From: an uncultured Erysipelotrichales bacterium
Lineage (GTDB): Bacteria > Bacillota_I > Bacilli_A > Erysipelotrichales > Coprobacillaceae
Assembly: GCA_910579135.1 (NCBI GenBank)
Contig: CAJTTM010000008.1
Location: 1 to 64,000, forward strand
Direction: 5' to 3'
Length of the DNA: 64,000 nt
The notes beneath the pieces were generated by a model that was given only the letters and a program-made list of their open reading frames with translations, did no database searches and had not been told where the DNA came from. The translations under genes were made by a program, and so were the position numbers. Numbering within the stretch: position 1 is the first letter of the stretch; every line of letters starts with the position of its first letter. Positions 43,723 to 50,990 of the stretch are shown here, in pieces.

Positions 43723-43768
43723 AAAAGACTAATCCTTTGACAATCATTGTGCGATTAGTCTTTTTTTT
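43723..43768 (+). terminator. Intrinsic terminator after candidate oriT
   Basis: AAAAGACTAATC/GATTAGTCTTTT stem containing a small ACAAT-C-ATTGT palindrome, then TTTTTTTT. Confidence 0.75.
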
Positions 43769-43785
43769 GAAAGGTTGGTTAATAA

Positions 43786-44007
43786 ATGCAAGAAAGGATA
43801 TATCAGCTTTACTTTTTAAAAGCTGTTTTTTTGTTTCTACTTCTCATTTGTGTTCAATGCATTAAAAATAAGCAAGGGCAGTCGTTTGCTCTTTATCTAG
43901 GCGAGCTTCGCGCCTTTGTACGTTGCAAACGTAAACAAAGGAAAAGCGCGAAGCGTTGCACGAGGATAGAGGAGCGTAGCGACTCTATCCTTACTTATAT
44001 TTATTAA
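43786..44007 (+). CDS. Doubtful small hydrophobic protein, 73 aa
   Basis: GAAAGG lies upstream of ATG 43786, and residues ~8-26 are hydrophobic (LYFLKAVFLFLLLICVQCI). However, the C-terminal half is read through the GC-rich palindromes of the candidate origin (43905-43991) and is arginine/lysine rich in a way that looks accidental. It could be a short real membrane peptide with an incidental tail. I give it low weight. Confidence 0.25.
   Translation: MQERIYQLYFLKAVFLFLLLICVQCIKNKQGQSFALYLGELRAFVRCKRKQRKSAKRCTRIEERSDSILTYIY
43905..43991 (+). other. Candidate replication origin: GC-rich hairpins before the HUH protein
   Basis: Two strong hairpins stand out from ~28% GC surroundings. In the first, GCTTCGCGC and CCTTTG (43905-43918) pair with CAAAGG and GCGCGAAGC (43936-43954) around an inner TACGTT-GCA-AACGTA. 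The second is AGGATAGAG (43963-43971) with CTCTATCCT (43983-43991). They lie 45 bases before a Rep-type HUH gene, as a rolling-circle double-strand origin or nicking site would. Confidence 0.45.
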
Positions 44008-44036
44008 GGTGCAACTTAAGACACAAAATTGATAGA

Positions 44037-44894
44037 ATGGGACAATATGAAGAATATTGCTATAAAACTGTGAGAAGTGGGAAGTATACAGAAATGTATA
44101 TTTATTATGACAAAATATTTAAAAGAAAAACTAAGAGAAATGATGATTTGATAAAAGAGATTAACTCTTGGGATATAACAACATTTGAAAAGGAATTAGC
44201 AGAGAGTGATAAAGAGAAGATGGAACAAGAAGTAATTGAAGAGTTTGTACAAGTTGATAAAGAAGATGTCAATATTAGACGTAGTCAAAAAAGATTAAGA
44301 AGATTAATAAATTCAAATTTAAATCAGTATGAAGAGTTAGATAAGTTTTTAACTTTGACTTATCCTGGTTTAAAGAGTCGTGAAAAAGCCTGTCGTTCGT
44401 TTAAGACATTTGCTCAAAACTTAAGACGTCATTATGGTTCAAAAATTCAGTATATTGCAGTCATGGAAATTCAGGATGGTTCAAGACTTGAAGATCCAAC
44501 AAAAGCAACTAAGGACATTCATTTTCATGTATTATTGTTTGATTGTCCATATATTCCTCAAGAAATAATGCAAAATAAACTTTGGAAACATGGAATTGTT
44601 GATATTAGAAAAATTGAACACTTTGGAGATATAGCAGGTTATCTTGTTAATTACTTAAGCAAGGATCAGACTTTAGCTGTTAAAGGTAAACGTTCATATT
44701 TTCCGTCAAGAGGTCTTATAAAACCAACTGAAAAAATTAGCATGGAACCTGATTTGCTTTTTGAGGTGTTAGGAAATCAAAACAATAAGATTCAGTTTAA
44801 AACTGATTTTTTGATAGAGAGAATTGGAAGGATTGGATATATAAAAGTTGAACATATTGAAGATGAAGAAAAAACAATGACGTTAGTTAATTAG
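44037..44894 (+). CDS. HUH-endonuclease Rep/relaxase-like protein
   Basis: A 285-residue protein with the hallmarks of a rolling-circle nicking enzyme: FLTLTYPG (motif 1), the metal-binding HUH motif KDIHFHVLLF around residue 160, and a tyrosine-bearing helix AGYLVNYLSKD as candidate nucleophile region. This is the plasmid/phage Rep-like layout rather than Tn916 MobT (Rep_trans). It probably nicks the origin for transfer and/or circle replication. The start is uncertain because no good ribosome binding site is visible and the frame is open upstream. Its stop overlaps that of the convergent repressor by four bases or fewer. Confidence 0.75.
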   Translation: MGQYEEYCYKTVRSGKYTEMYIYYDKIFKRKTKRNDDLIKEINSWDITTFEKELAESDKEKMEQEVIEEFVQVDKEDVNIRRSQKRLRRLINSNLNQYEELDKFLTLTYPGLKSREKACRSFKTFAQNLRRHYGSKIQYIAVMEIQDGSRLEDPTKATKDIHFHVLLFDCPYIPQEIMQNKLWKHGIVDIRKIEHFGDIAGYLVNYLSKDQTLAVKGKRSYFPSRGLIKPTEKISMEPDLLFEVLGNQNNKIQFKTDFLIERIGRIGYIKVEHIEDEEKTMTLVN

Positions 44895-45136
44895 TCATTG
44901 TTTTCTTTTTCTAAATCGTCTTTGTCAAATGTAATTAAAGGCTGTTTTGTTTTTTTATCAATAAATGCAAGTTGTGTATCTGAAATATCAGCTAACTTAA
45001 TAAGTTCGTCAGTTTTAAAATTATTGTTATTAATTTTTCTAGAAAAAGATTGTTGCATTAAATCGAGTTGTTCATAAGCAGTTTTAGTTTCGATATTTCT
45101 AATGTTTAATAATGCTTTGATTTTATTACCTATCAT
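44891..45136 (-). CDS. Small phage-type (XRE-like) repressor
   Basis: An 81-residue protein with a helix-turn-helix-like arrangement (IGNKIKALLNIRNIETKTAYEQLDLMQQSFSRKINN, then FKTDELIKLADISDTQL), followed by a short acidic tail. GAGGTGAT precedes ATG 45136. It is divergent from the 45292 gene, and two copies of an inverted repeat lie in the shared promoter region (45197-45247). It is therefore probably the ICE's repressor, like ImmR/Orf9-type regulators. Confidence 0.65.
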   Translation of the reverse strand: MIGNKIKALLNIRNIETKTAYEQLDLMQQSFSRKINNNNFKTDELIKLADISDTQLAFIDKKTKQPLITFDKDDLEKENND

Positions 45137-45196
45137 TTTATCACCTCTATTATTAATATAACATAAATGTTTTAATAAAATCAAGAGCAATCAAAA

Positions 45197-45252
45197 AAAC
45201 AACAAAAAAGTTGTTTGAAAGCGTTGACAAAACAACAAAAACGTTGTAAAAT
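45197..45252 (+). promoter_or_regulatory. Paired operators and promoter of the ICE right module
   Basis: Two inverted repeats with identical spacing, ACAAC-N6-GTTGT, occur at 45197-45216 and 45232-45247. The second lies exactly between TTGACA (45224-45229) and TAAAAT (45247-45252; 17-base spacing), so a bound repressor would block the promoter. Confidence 0.75.
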
Positions 45253-45291
45253 ATACTTGTAAAGTTAAAAAGAAAACAAAGGAGAAAAAAT

Positions 45292-45480
45292 ATGAAATTA
45301 GAAGAAATAAAATTATTAGACCATGAAATAGTTAGTCAAGAAATTTTAGATGAAATTGAAGAAAGCGAATATGTATGTGGTTTTGAAATGTTAGGGTGTT
45401 CAGGATTATATCCATCCGCAACATGGTTTGGTGTGACTCTGGTAGATAGTTCATGTATAGATGTTTATTGTAAATATTAA
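45292..45480 (+). CDS. Small acidic ICE protein, 62 aa
   Basis: Not recognised. It is a 62-residue acidic soluble protein, helical at first (EEIKLLDHEIVSQEILDEIEE) then with a cysteine-containing strand region (YVCGFEMLGCSGLYP). AAAGGAG precedes the ATG. It is the first gene after the repressor-controlled promoter. By position it may be an activator, antirepressor or excision helper, but no domain supports any of these. Confidence 0.6.
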   Translation: MKLEEIKLLDHEIVSQEILDEIEESEYVCGFEMLGCSGLYPSATWFGVTLVDSSCIDVYCKY

Positions 45481-45553
45481 TAAGTTAGTTAAACTGAGTA
45501 ACAAGGAGAATGATTAAAGCCGAAACAAAAGATAAAGAGACTAATAAAAAGAA

Positions 45554-45667
45554 ATGGCATTGTTAGAAATGGCATGTAAGTCCACTACTGGTGAAGGTGG
45601 TTTCAAAACCCTTAGTATAAAGCCGTTAAAGTCCGGACATCGTGCGGTGGGATGGAAAGGGGATTGA
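45554..45667 (+). CDS. GC-rich 37-residue ORF or structured RNA
   Basis: Within the 380-base interval 45481-45861, a frame from ATG 45554 encodes M-A-L-L-E-M-A-C-K-S-T-T-G-E-G-G-F and ends in G-W-K-G-D. It has no good ribosome binding site. The same DNA is far richer in G+C than its surroundings and holds pairings CCAC/GTGG, GGTTT/AAACC and a GTCCGGAC palindrome, so an RNA element is equally possible. Confidence 0.35.
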   Translation: MALLEMACKSTTGEGGFKTLSIKPLKSGHRAVGWKGD

Positions 45668-45671
45668 TAGC

Positions 45672-45749
45672 ATGAAGAATACAATTTATGAGTTACGATT
45701 GTTAATTAATTCTTTAATAAGGTTAATAAAACTTTTAAAACAAAAATAA
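45672..45749 (+). CDS. Possible 25-residue amphipathic peptide
   Basis: ATG 45672 follows AAAGGGG by about ten bases. The peptide (MKNTIYELRLLINSLIRLIK...) is a cationic amphipathic helix ending KLLKQK. It is followed at once by a terminator hairpin. It may be a real small protein of the ICE; nothing identifies its role. Confidence 0.35.
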   Translation: MKNTIYELRLLINSLIRLIKLLKQK

Positions 45750-45790
45750 AAAGGTAGTCTCGCGACAAGCCACCTTTCACCTCTATTATA
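45750..45790 (+). terminator. Hairpin after small ICE peptides
   Basis: AAAGGT/ACCTTT closing GTC-TCGC-GAC (45753-45778). The T-tract is short on the plus strand and good on the minus strand, so direction is uncertain. Confidence 0.45.
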
Positions 45791-45861
45791 ATAAAAACAA
45801 ATGAAAAATCAAGATAAAAATTTTGATCTCATAAGTATAAAAAAGTTGAAGGAAGTAATGT

Positions 45862-46272
45862 ATGAAAAGAATAATATTGATTAAAGAGGTTGGTTGTTGG
45901 GCTAATGTTTATATTGATGATGTATTTTATAGAGCTTTTTATGATTGTAGAGAATATATAGATAATAAATTAGAGGTATTGAATTATTTTAGACAAGAAG
46001 GTGATTTAAAACAATTAGATACAGATAAATATGAATTTATACCTCATAGAGATAAAAGCTTTATAGAAGTTTTAGAAGAAGAAAAATCCATTATGTTTAA
46101 AGCTTTAGATTTTTATAAGAAAGATGTTCATGAAAGACTTGAAAGTATAAAAACAAATGAATCTTTGAATGAAAATATAAAGAAAATGAAAGTTTATGAA
46201 AAAGAATTAGAAATTATTGATAGCTGTATTGAAAAGCTAATAGAAAGTAATATAAGAAGTTTTAAAAGATAA
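45862..46272 (+). CDS. ICE hypothetical protein, 136 aa
   Basis: Not recognised. The first ~60 residues are beta-rich (IILIKEVGCWANVYIDDVFYRAFYD). The rest is a long charged helical region (EEEKSIMFKALDFYKKDVHERLESIK ...) that may be a coiled coil. GAAGGAAG precedes the ATG. It lies in a tight cluster with the 64-aa membrane protein and the ParB-like gene, suggesting one operon. Confidence 0.6.
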   Translation: MKRIILIKEVGCWANVYIDDVFYRAFYDCREYIDNKLEVLNYFRQEGDLKQLDTDKYEFIPHRDKSFIEVLEEEKSIMFKALDFYKKDVHERLESIKTNESLNENIKKMKVYEKELEIIDSCIEKLIESNIRSFKR

Positions 46273-46281
46273 GAGGTTAGT

Positions 46282-46476
46282 ATGGGAATTTTGTTAGAGT
46301 TATTAAAAATATTTAGTATGGCTTTTAAAGAAGGTTTAAAATTATTTGTCGGTATAATCGTTTATACTGCATTAGTGATTATGATTATTATATTGTTTAA
46401 AGAATTATATAGATATTTAAAAACAAATTTAGGAAAGAGAGGAAAAATATATGCCTACAATAGCAAGGACAATTAA
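46282..46476 (+). CDS. Small single-pass membrane protein, 64 aa
   Basis: One clear membrane helix (LFVGIIVYTALVIMIIILF, ~22-40) is flanked by an N-terminal amphipathic part and a basic C-terminus (LYRYLKTNLGKRGKIY). AAGAGG precedes the ATG. Its end overlaps the ParB-like start by 26 bases. Function unknown. Confidence 0.6.
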   Translation: MGILLELLKIFSMAFKEGLKLFVGIIVYTALVIMIIILFKELYRYLKTNLGKRGKIYAYNSKDN

Positions 46477-47962
46477 AGAAGATGAAGTTGTTTTGAAAAC
46501 AAGAATTTCAAATGGTTTTGATGAGAATGGAGATAGGATTCGTAATAGATATTCTTATAAAGTTTCTTTAAAAGAATATCCTACAGAGGAAAAACAAGAT
46601 AAAGCATTTATAGATTATTTAACTTCTATAGGTGTTGAATTTGGAAGAGCAAGAGTTAGAAAGAATAAGGTTGAAAAGGATCAACCAAAAGAAAAGAAGA
46701 TTGATAAGGGTTCTGATGTAGCTGTTGAAACAAAAGGATTAGTTTCAACAAGACAGATTGTTAAAATTCCATTAGATCAATTAGAAATGTTTGAGTTAAA
46801 TCCATCAAACCCACCTCAAGAATTTATTGAAAGACTGGCTAAATCTATTTATGAAGATGGATTAAATAATCCTATTAGAGTTGTTAAGTCTAATGATAAG
46901 TATTTGATTGAGACTGGAAATAAGAGATATAGAGCTTATCGCTTATTAGAGGAAGAATATGGAGAACAATATTCAGATATTGAATGTTATGTTGCTGATT
47001 ATTCTATGGAATTGAACAATGAAAATCTTGATCCAGTGTTCACATTAAAACTGATGAGAGATAATGTTAATACTTATGAGCGTTCGATTAAAGATAAAAT
47101 ATTGGAAGTTGAACTTTATCATAGGATATTTCCTGATTTAAAGGAAAGAGGGATTGCATCAGGACGTGAGAATGAATGGATCGCAGAAGAAATGGGAATT
47201 GCAGATGCTTCTGTGAAAGATTATTTAAAATTAATAAAAGTTGATGATGTAAGAAATAAGTTTTTAAATGATCAAATTGATTATTTACAAACAGGATTAA
47301 GATTAGTTGATTATTATAACCAGTATGGAAAAGATGATTATTATGAAATGATTGGTTCGATAAGAGAAAATCATCAGTCAGGGAATGATTTTCAAGTTAA
47401 AAGTTATAATGTTGAATCTCATTTTTGGAAAAAAGAAAATGAAGAACGTCAAAGAAAGAATCAGGAACTTCAAGAACAACGTGAGAAAGAATTGAAAGCA
47501 CAAGAGGAAAATCAAGTTGAAGAGTTTCAAGAAGAGTATAAAGCTCCTCGATATGATAATATTGATGAGTTGCCACATTATTATTTTCAAAGTAAAGAAA
47601 TATATGATTTTGATATTGGGGTGACTGAAGGTACATGTAAATTGAAGTTTTTTATGAAAAATGAATATGATAAAGGAATTTATTATTTTGATTTATATAT
47701 ATGTGCTGGAAATATTGATTTTAAGATAATTAAAAAATTAGAAAAAGATAATAGTTATTGGTATTATGCTTGGAATAATAATGAGAAAGGTATTTTATTT
47801 AAGTTGCATCAAAATGGCAGTGAGAATTTTGAGAAAATCAAAGGTCTAAAATTTTTAAATAATATTAGTGATATTTTTGATGAAGAATTAATTGTATTGA
47901 CTATAGATGATAAAAATAATTTTGTAAAAGATTTATTGGAAGGGGTGTTAATTGAAAAGTAG
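46451..47962 (+). CDS. ParB/Spo0J-family protein
   Basis: A 503-residue protein with a ParB N-terminal domain at ~100-200: VKIPLDQLEMFELNPSNPP, GLNNPIRVVKSNDKYLIETGNKRYRAYRLLEE. A helix-turn-helix central part follows (WIAEEMGIADASVKDYLKLI). Then come a charged coiled-coil linker (~300-350) and an unrecognised C-terminal domain of about 150 residues. The ParB GxxRxxA box appears as GNKRYRAYR. It could bind a parS-like site to stabilise the excised circle or regulate genes. No ParA partner is present, which is unusual for partition. AGAGGAAA precedes the ATG. Confidence 0.82.
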   Translation: MPTIARTIKEDEVVLKTRISNGFDENGDRIRNRYSYKVSLKEYPTEEKQDKAFIDYLTSIGVEFGRARVRKNKVEKDQPKEKKIDKGSDVAVETKGLVSTRQIVKIPLDQLEMFELNPSNPPQEFIERLAKSIYEDGLNNPIRVVKSNDKYLIETGNKRYRAYRLLEEEYGEQYSDIECYVADYSMELNNENLDPVFTLKLMRDNVNTYERSIKDKILEVELYHRIFPDLKERGIASGRENEWIAEEMGIADASVKDYLKLIKVDDVRNKFLNDQIDYLQTGLRLVDYYNQYGKDDYYEMIGSIRENHQSGNDFQVKSYNVESHFWKKENEERQRKNQELQEQREKELKAQEENQVEEFQEEYKAPRYDNIDELPHYYFQSKEIYDFDIGVTEGTCKLKFFMKNEYDKGIYYFDLYICAGNIDFKIIKKLEKDNSYWYYAWNNNEKGILFKLHQNGSENFEKIKGLKFLNNISDIFDEELIVLTIDDKNNFVKDLLEGVLIEK

Positions 47963-47989
47963 GGTCATTTTGTGGTGGAAGTACCACAA
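47962..47989 (+). repeat. Intercistronic hairpin repeat, copy 3
   Basis: GGGTCATTTT followed by GTGGTGGAAGTACCAC (47972-47987), starting on the last base of the ParB-like stop codon. Confidence 0.85.
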
Positions 47990-48008
47990 GAAAAAAAGGA
48001 GGTTTATA

Positions 48009-48245
48009 ATGTATTATTATAAAGATAAGAAGTATGCTTTGATAATGAAAGTTAAAGAAAAAGATAGGCTTATTTCTTATAAAGTGATGAAAACTGATGT
48101 AGATACGTTAGGGTGGGAAACATTGAATGTATATGATGTTTATGAAATAGGTGGGAAAATGTATATTGATGAAGAAATGATAAGATTGATAAATTGTTTG
48201 ATTTTTGAGGGTTATGAGTTTTTTGGTAAAAAAGAAAAGTACTAA
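48009..48245 (+). CDS. Small ICE protein next to integrase, 78 aa
   Basis: A 78-residue basic soluble protein rich in tyrosine and lysine (MYYYKDKKYALIMKVKEKD...), not recognised. AAAGGAGG lies seven bases before ATG 48009; a longer frame from 47952 runs through the hairpin repeat and lacks a site. Position directly before the integrase is where excisionases or recombination directionality factors usually lie, but I see no winged-helix/MerR-like motif. Confidence 0.55.
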   Translation: MYYYKDKKYALIMKVKEKDRLISYKVMKTDVDTLGWETLNVYDVYEIGGKMYIDEEMIRLINCLIFEGYEFFGKKEKY

Positions 48246-48263
48246 ATGTTATTTGATCAAAAC

Positions 48264-48281
48264 TTAAAAGACGTCTTTTAA
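48264..48281 (+). repeat. 18-bp perfect palindrome before integrase
   Basis: TTAAAAGACGTCTTTTAA lies 33 bases before the integrase start, followed by an AATAAT-GAAA-ATTATT hairpin. It is a candidate operator or accessory recombination site. Confidence 0.6.
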
Positions 48282-48313
48282 ATAATGAAAATTATTTGAA
48301 AAGAGGAATAAAT

Positions 48314-49390
48314 ATGAAATTAAATGAACTTTATGAAATTTATGTAAATGATGTAGAATTAGAAAAGAAAAGAACAACGTTAGATAGTATTAGTTATAGG
48401 TATAAAAATCGTTTAAAAGATAGGTTTGGCGATTTAGAGTTAAAAGATATTACTTTAGATATGATTAAGGATTATCAAAAAGAAATGTTATATGAAGAAA
48501 ACTTGAGCGCTGATTATATTAATAGAGTAATAGGAATTTTAAAACAAATATTAGATTGTGGTGTTATTAAAGGTTATGTAGCGATTAATCCGTTGTCTAA
48601 TATAAAAAAAGTAAGAGATCAATATAATGTCAAGAAAGAACCCGTTGTATGGGAACTAGAAACTTTTAAAGTTTTTGAAAGTTATATTGATGATGATATG
48701 GATAGATTATTGTTTAATTTGTTGTATTTTCTAGGTTTAAGAAAAGGTGAGTTATTGGCTTTAAAATGGAATCAAGTTGATTTTGAAAAGAAGTCTATTC
48801 ACATTATTTCTACTGCTGTACAGATTGTTGGGAGAGGGCAAGTAATTACGACACCAAAAACAACACATTCTATTAGAGAAATTATTATGAATGATAGTAT
48901 GTTTGATTTGCTAAGTGAGTATTATTTTAAAGTAAAAATGCAATATGAAGTGACAAGTCATTTATTTGTGATTGGTTCTGAAAAGATGATCAGTTTTTCT
49001 GCATTGGATCGTAAATTGAGTAAGTATTTGAAAAAGTCTGGAGTTGAGAAAATAACATTACATGGATTTAGACATTCTCATGCAACAATGTTATCAAGAT
49101 TAACAACTGATATAAAATCAATAAGTGAAAGACTAGGACATGAAAGTATAGATGTTACAATTAATACATATATACACAGTAATTCATCAGCACAAAGACA
49201 ATTAGCGTCTTTATTAGAAAATGAAGTTGTTCAAGCTGAGGATAGCATGTCATTTAATGATTTTACTAATTATCTTGAGAAAATGTTATTGAAAGAAGTA
49301 ACAGGAGTAAATAAACAATATAAAGAAACAGAAATAAAGGGGATAATTAGTATTTATAATTTTGTTAGAAATAAAGAATATTTATGTTGA
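48314..49390 (+). CDS. int: Tyrosine site-specific integrase
   Basis: A 358-residue tyrosine recombinase that integrates and excises the ICE at tRNA-Ala. A SAM-like core-binding domain (~1-110) is followed by the catalytic domain. Its conserved residues are Arg in LGLRKGELLALKW, the H-x-x-R box HGFRHSHATML, the G-H of RLGHESIDVTI and the nucleophile Tyr in NTYIHSN. GAGGAA precedes ATG 48314. It is the last ICE gene, 93 bases from attR, as expected. Confidence 0.95.
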   Translation: MKLNELYEIYVNDVELEKKRTTLDSISYRYKNRLKDRFGDLELKDITLDMIKDYQKEMLYEENLSADYINRVIGILKQILDCGVIKGYVAINPLSNIKKVRDQYNVKKEPVVWELETFKVFESYIDDDMDRLLFNLLYFLGLRKGELLALKWNQVDFEKKSIHIISTAVQIVGRGQVITTPKTTHSIREIIMNDSMFDLLSEYYFKVKMQYEVTSHLFVIGSEKMISFSALDRKLSKYLKKSGVEKITLHGFRHSHATMLSRLTTDIKSISERLGHESIDVTINTYIHSNSSAQRQLASLLENEVVQAEDSMSFNDFTNYLEKMLLKEVTGVNKQYKETEIKGIISIYNFVRNKEYLC

Positions 49391-49470
49391 CTTATTTATA
49401 AGTTTAATGTATATTAAAAGTAGATTTAGAGAGGATAGTTATTCTAAATATTGAAGGGAGATATAGTAAA

Positions 49471-49482
49471 ACCGAAGTCGGT
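49471..49482 (+). repeat. Short palindrome beside attR
   Basis: ACCGA-AG-TCGGT lies immediately inside the right attachment repeat; it may be an integrase arm or core-type site. Confidence 0.35.
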
Positions 49483-49483
49483 A

Positions 49484-49500
49484 CCGCTAAGCTCCACCAA
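49484..49500 (+). repeat. attR core, 17-bp direct repeat
   Basis: CCGCTAAGCTCCACCAA, identical to 24757-24773; the right boundary of the ICE. Confidence 0.92.
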
Positions 49501-49512
49501 TATAAAAAAGTA

Positions 49513-49555
49513 AAATAGTATTTAATGTCAAGTGACATTAAATACTATTTTTATA
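49513..49555 (+). terminator. Displaced tRNA-operon terminator
   Basis: A perfect 17-bp stem (49513-49529 with 49534-49550), AAGT loop and TTTTTATAAT tail, just outside attR. It would have ended the tRNA operon before ICE insertion. Confidence 0.85.
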
Positions 49556-49590
49556 ATAAATAAAAACCTAGATTGGAAGGAGTGAATAAA

Positions 49591-50949
49591 ATGAAAAGAT
49601 TTATAGGAACTAAAGAATTTTATTTGGCAGTTATTTCTATTGCGATGCCGATTATTGCCCAGCAGTTTGTGACAAGCTTTGTCAATTTAATAGATAATAT
49701 TATGATAGGGAGTGTTGGGGCAATTGCTTTAAGTGCAGTTACTGTTTCTAATCGTGTATATCTCATTTTTAACTCGACATTATTTGGGTTGTGTGGAGGA
49801 GCTGGTATCTTTATAGCTCAACATTTTGGAGCAAATAATAAAGATAGGTGTCAGAAAATATTAAATATTAATATTACTTGTGCATTAGTTTCTGCATTAT
49901 TATTTATTTCTTTATTGTTATTGATTCCAGAACCATTAATTCGCATATTTACTGATGATTCTAAGGTTATACAACAAGGATTATTATATATAAAATATGT
50001 TATTTTTGCTTATTTACCTTATGCTTTTTCTTATTCTGTCATGATGGCTTTAAGAGCAGTAGGGATTAATAAAATACAATTAGTTATAGGGATCATAGGA
50101 GTTTGTACAAATACTTGTTTGAATTATTTGCTTATTTTTGGAAAGTTTGGTTTTCCGATGTTAGGAATACAAGGCGCTGCTATTGCGACTGCAATTGCTA
50201 GAATGTTAGAAATGATTATTTATATTGTATTGCTTATTAAACATAAACATTATTTTGTTTTAGATATCAAAGGGTTATTACATTTAGATATAAAACTTAT
50301 TCATTCAATGATTAGAAAAGCTATACCTTTGGCTTTAAATGAAATATTATTTTCTTTGGCACTTGCAGTTATTTTCTTATCTTATACAAGGTGTGATCAA
50401 ACACTTATTCCAGCTTTATCGGTTGTAGATACAGTTATGCAAATTGCTTATATTATTTTTAGTGGTTTATCCAGTGCTGTTTCTATTTTGATAGGAAATA
50501 AACTAGGAGCAGGTAAATTGGAAGAAGCTAAAGACAACTCATTAAAACTTATTGCTTTTGGTATGTTTATTGCTTTATTTATTACACTTACTCTTTATAT
50601 GTGTGCTCCTTTTGTAGCAGAAATGTATAATGTTGAATTGGTGATAAAAGAAACAATTGTGACACTTATTAGAATTAAGTCATTTATTTTACCAGTTTAT
50701 GTTTATAATGTTTGTATTTTCTTTATTCTAAGAGCTGGTGGAGATGCTCTTTCAACTTTGATTATGGATTCTGGTTTTTTATGGTGTTTTAATGTCACAC
50801 TATCAACGATTATTTCTATTTATTTTAATGTTCCATTAGTTTATTTGTATGCTTTTATAGAATCAATTGATGTTTTTAAGATGATGCTTGCTACATATTT
50901 TTATAAAAAAGGAAAATGGATAAAAAATATAACAGAGTTGAATGCTTGA
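49591..50949 (+). CDS. MATE-family efflux transporter
   Basis: A 452-residue membrane protein with about twelve helices in two homologous halves, of the MATE (NorM/DinF) superfamily of Na+ or H+ coupled exporters. Typical features are the N-terminal I-A-M-P-I-I-A-Q-Q, the N-L-I-D-N-I-M-I-G-S signature and the second-half start KAIPLALNEILFSL. GGAAGGAG precedes ATG 49591; an upstream TTG at 49573 overlaps this site. Substrate (drug, vitamin, nucleotide) cannot be inferred. It is the first chromosomal gene after the ICE. Confidence 0.92.
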   Translation: MKRFIGTKEFYLAVISIAMPIIAQQFVTSFVNLIDNIMIGSVGAIALSAVTVSNRVYLIFNSTLFGLCGGAGIFIAQHFGANNKDRCQKILNINITCALVSALLFISLLLLIPEPLIRIFTDDSKVIQQGLLYIKYVIFAYLPYAFSYSVMMALRAVGINKIQLVIGIIGVCTNTCLNYLLIFGKFGFPMLGIQGAAIATAIARMLEMIIYIVLLIKHKHYFVLDIKGLLHLDIKLIHSMIRKAIPLALNEILFSLALAVIFLSYTRCDQTLIPALSVVDTVMQIAYIIFSGLSSAVSILIGNKLGAGKLEEAKDNSLKLIAFGMFIALFITLTLYMCAPFVAEMYNVELVIKETIVTLIRIKSFILPVYVYNVCIFFILRAGGDALSTLIMDSGFLWCFNVTLSTIISIYFNVPLVYLYAFIESIDVFKMMLATYFYKKGKWIKNITELNA

Positions 50950-50990
50950 AAATGATGAAAAAATTATGTATGATGTCTTAGGGAGTGAGA

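Larger units (their letters stand above)
24757..49500. mobile_element. Integrative conjugative element in tRNA-Ala
   Basis: Bounded by a perfect 17-bp direct repeat (CCGCTAAGCTCCACCAA) at the 3' end of tRNA-Ala and at 49484-49500. The excised circle would be 24,727 bp. The content supports an ICE: tyrosine integrase next to the right end, conjugation ATPases (VirB4 type and FtsK type), VirB6-, VirB2- and PrgI-like proteins, a CwlT-type wall hydrolase, a HUH Rep/relaxase, a ParB-like protein and a repressor. No capsid or tail genes occur, arguing against a prophage. Cargo genes are adhesins. The transfer gene set is distantly like Tn916/ICEBs1, but gene order and the Rep protein differ. Confidence 0.93.

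Noticed and set aside
24757..49500. Prophage
   Set aside because: Integrase, repressor and Rep-like protein occur, but no portal, capsid, tail, terminase or lysis-holin genes; conjugation ATPases and CwlT are present instead.
49440..49500. A second, partial tRNA-Ala gene at the right ICE end
   Set aside because: Only the last 16 tRNA bases (plus one flanking base) are present; it is the attR repeat, not a tRNA.
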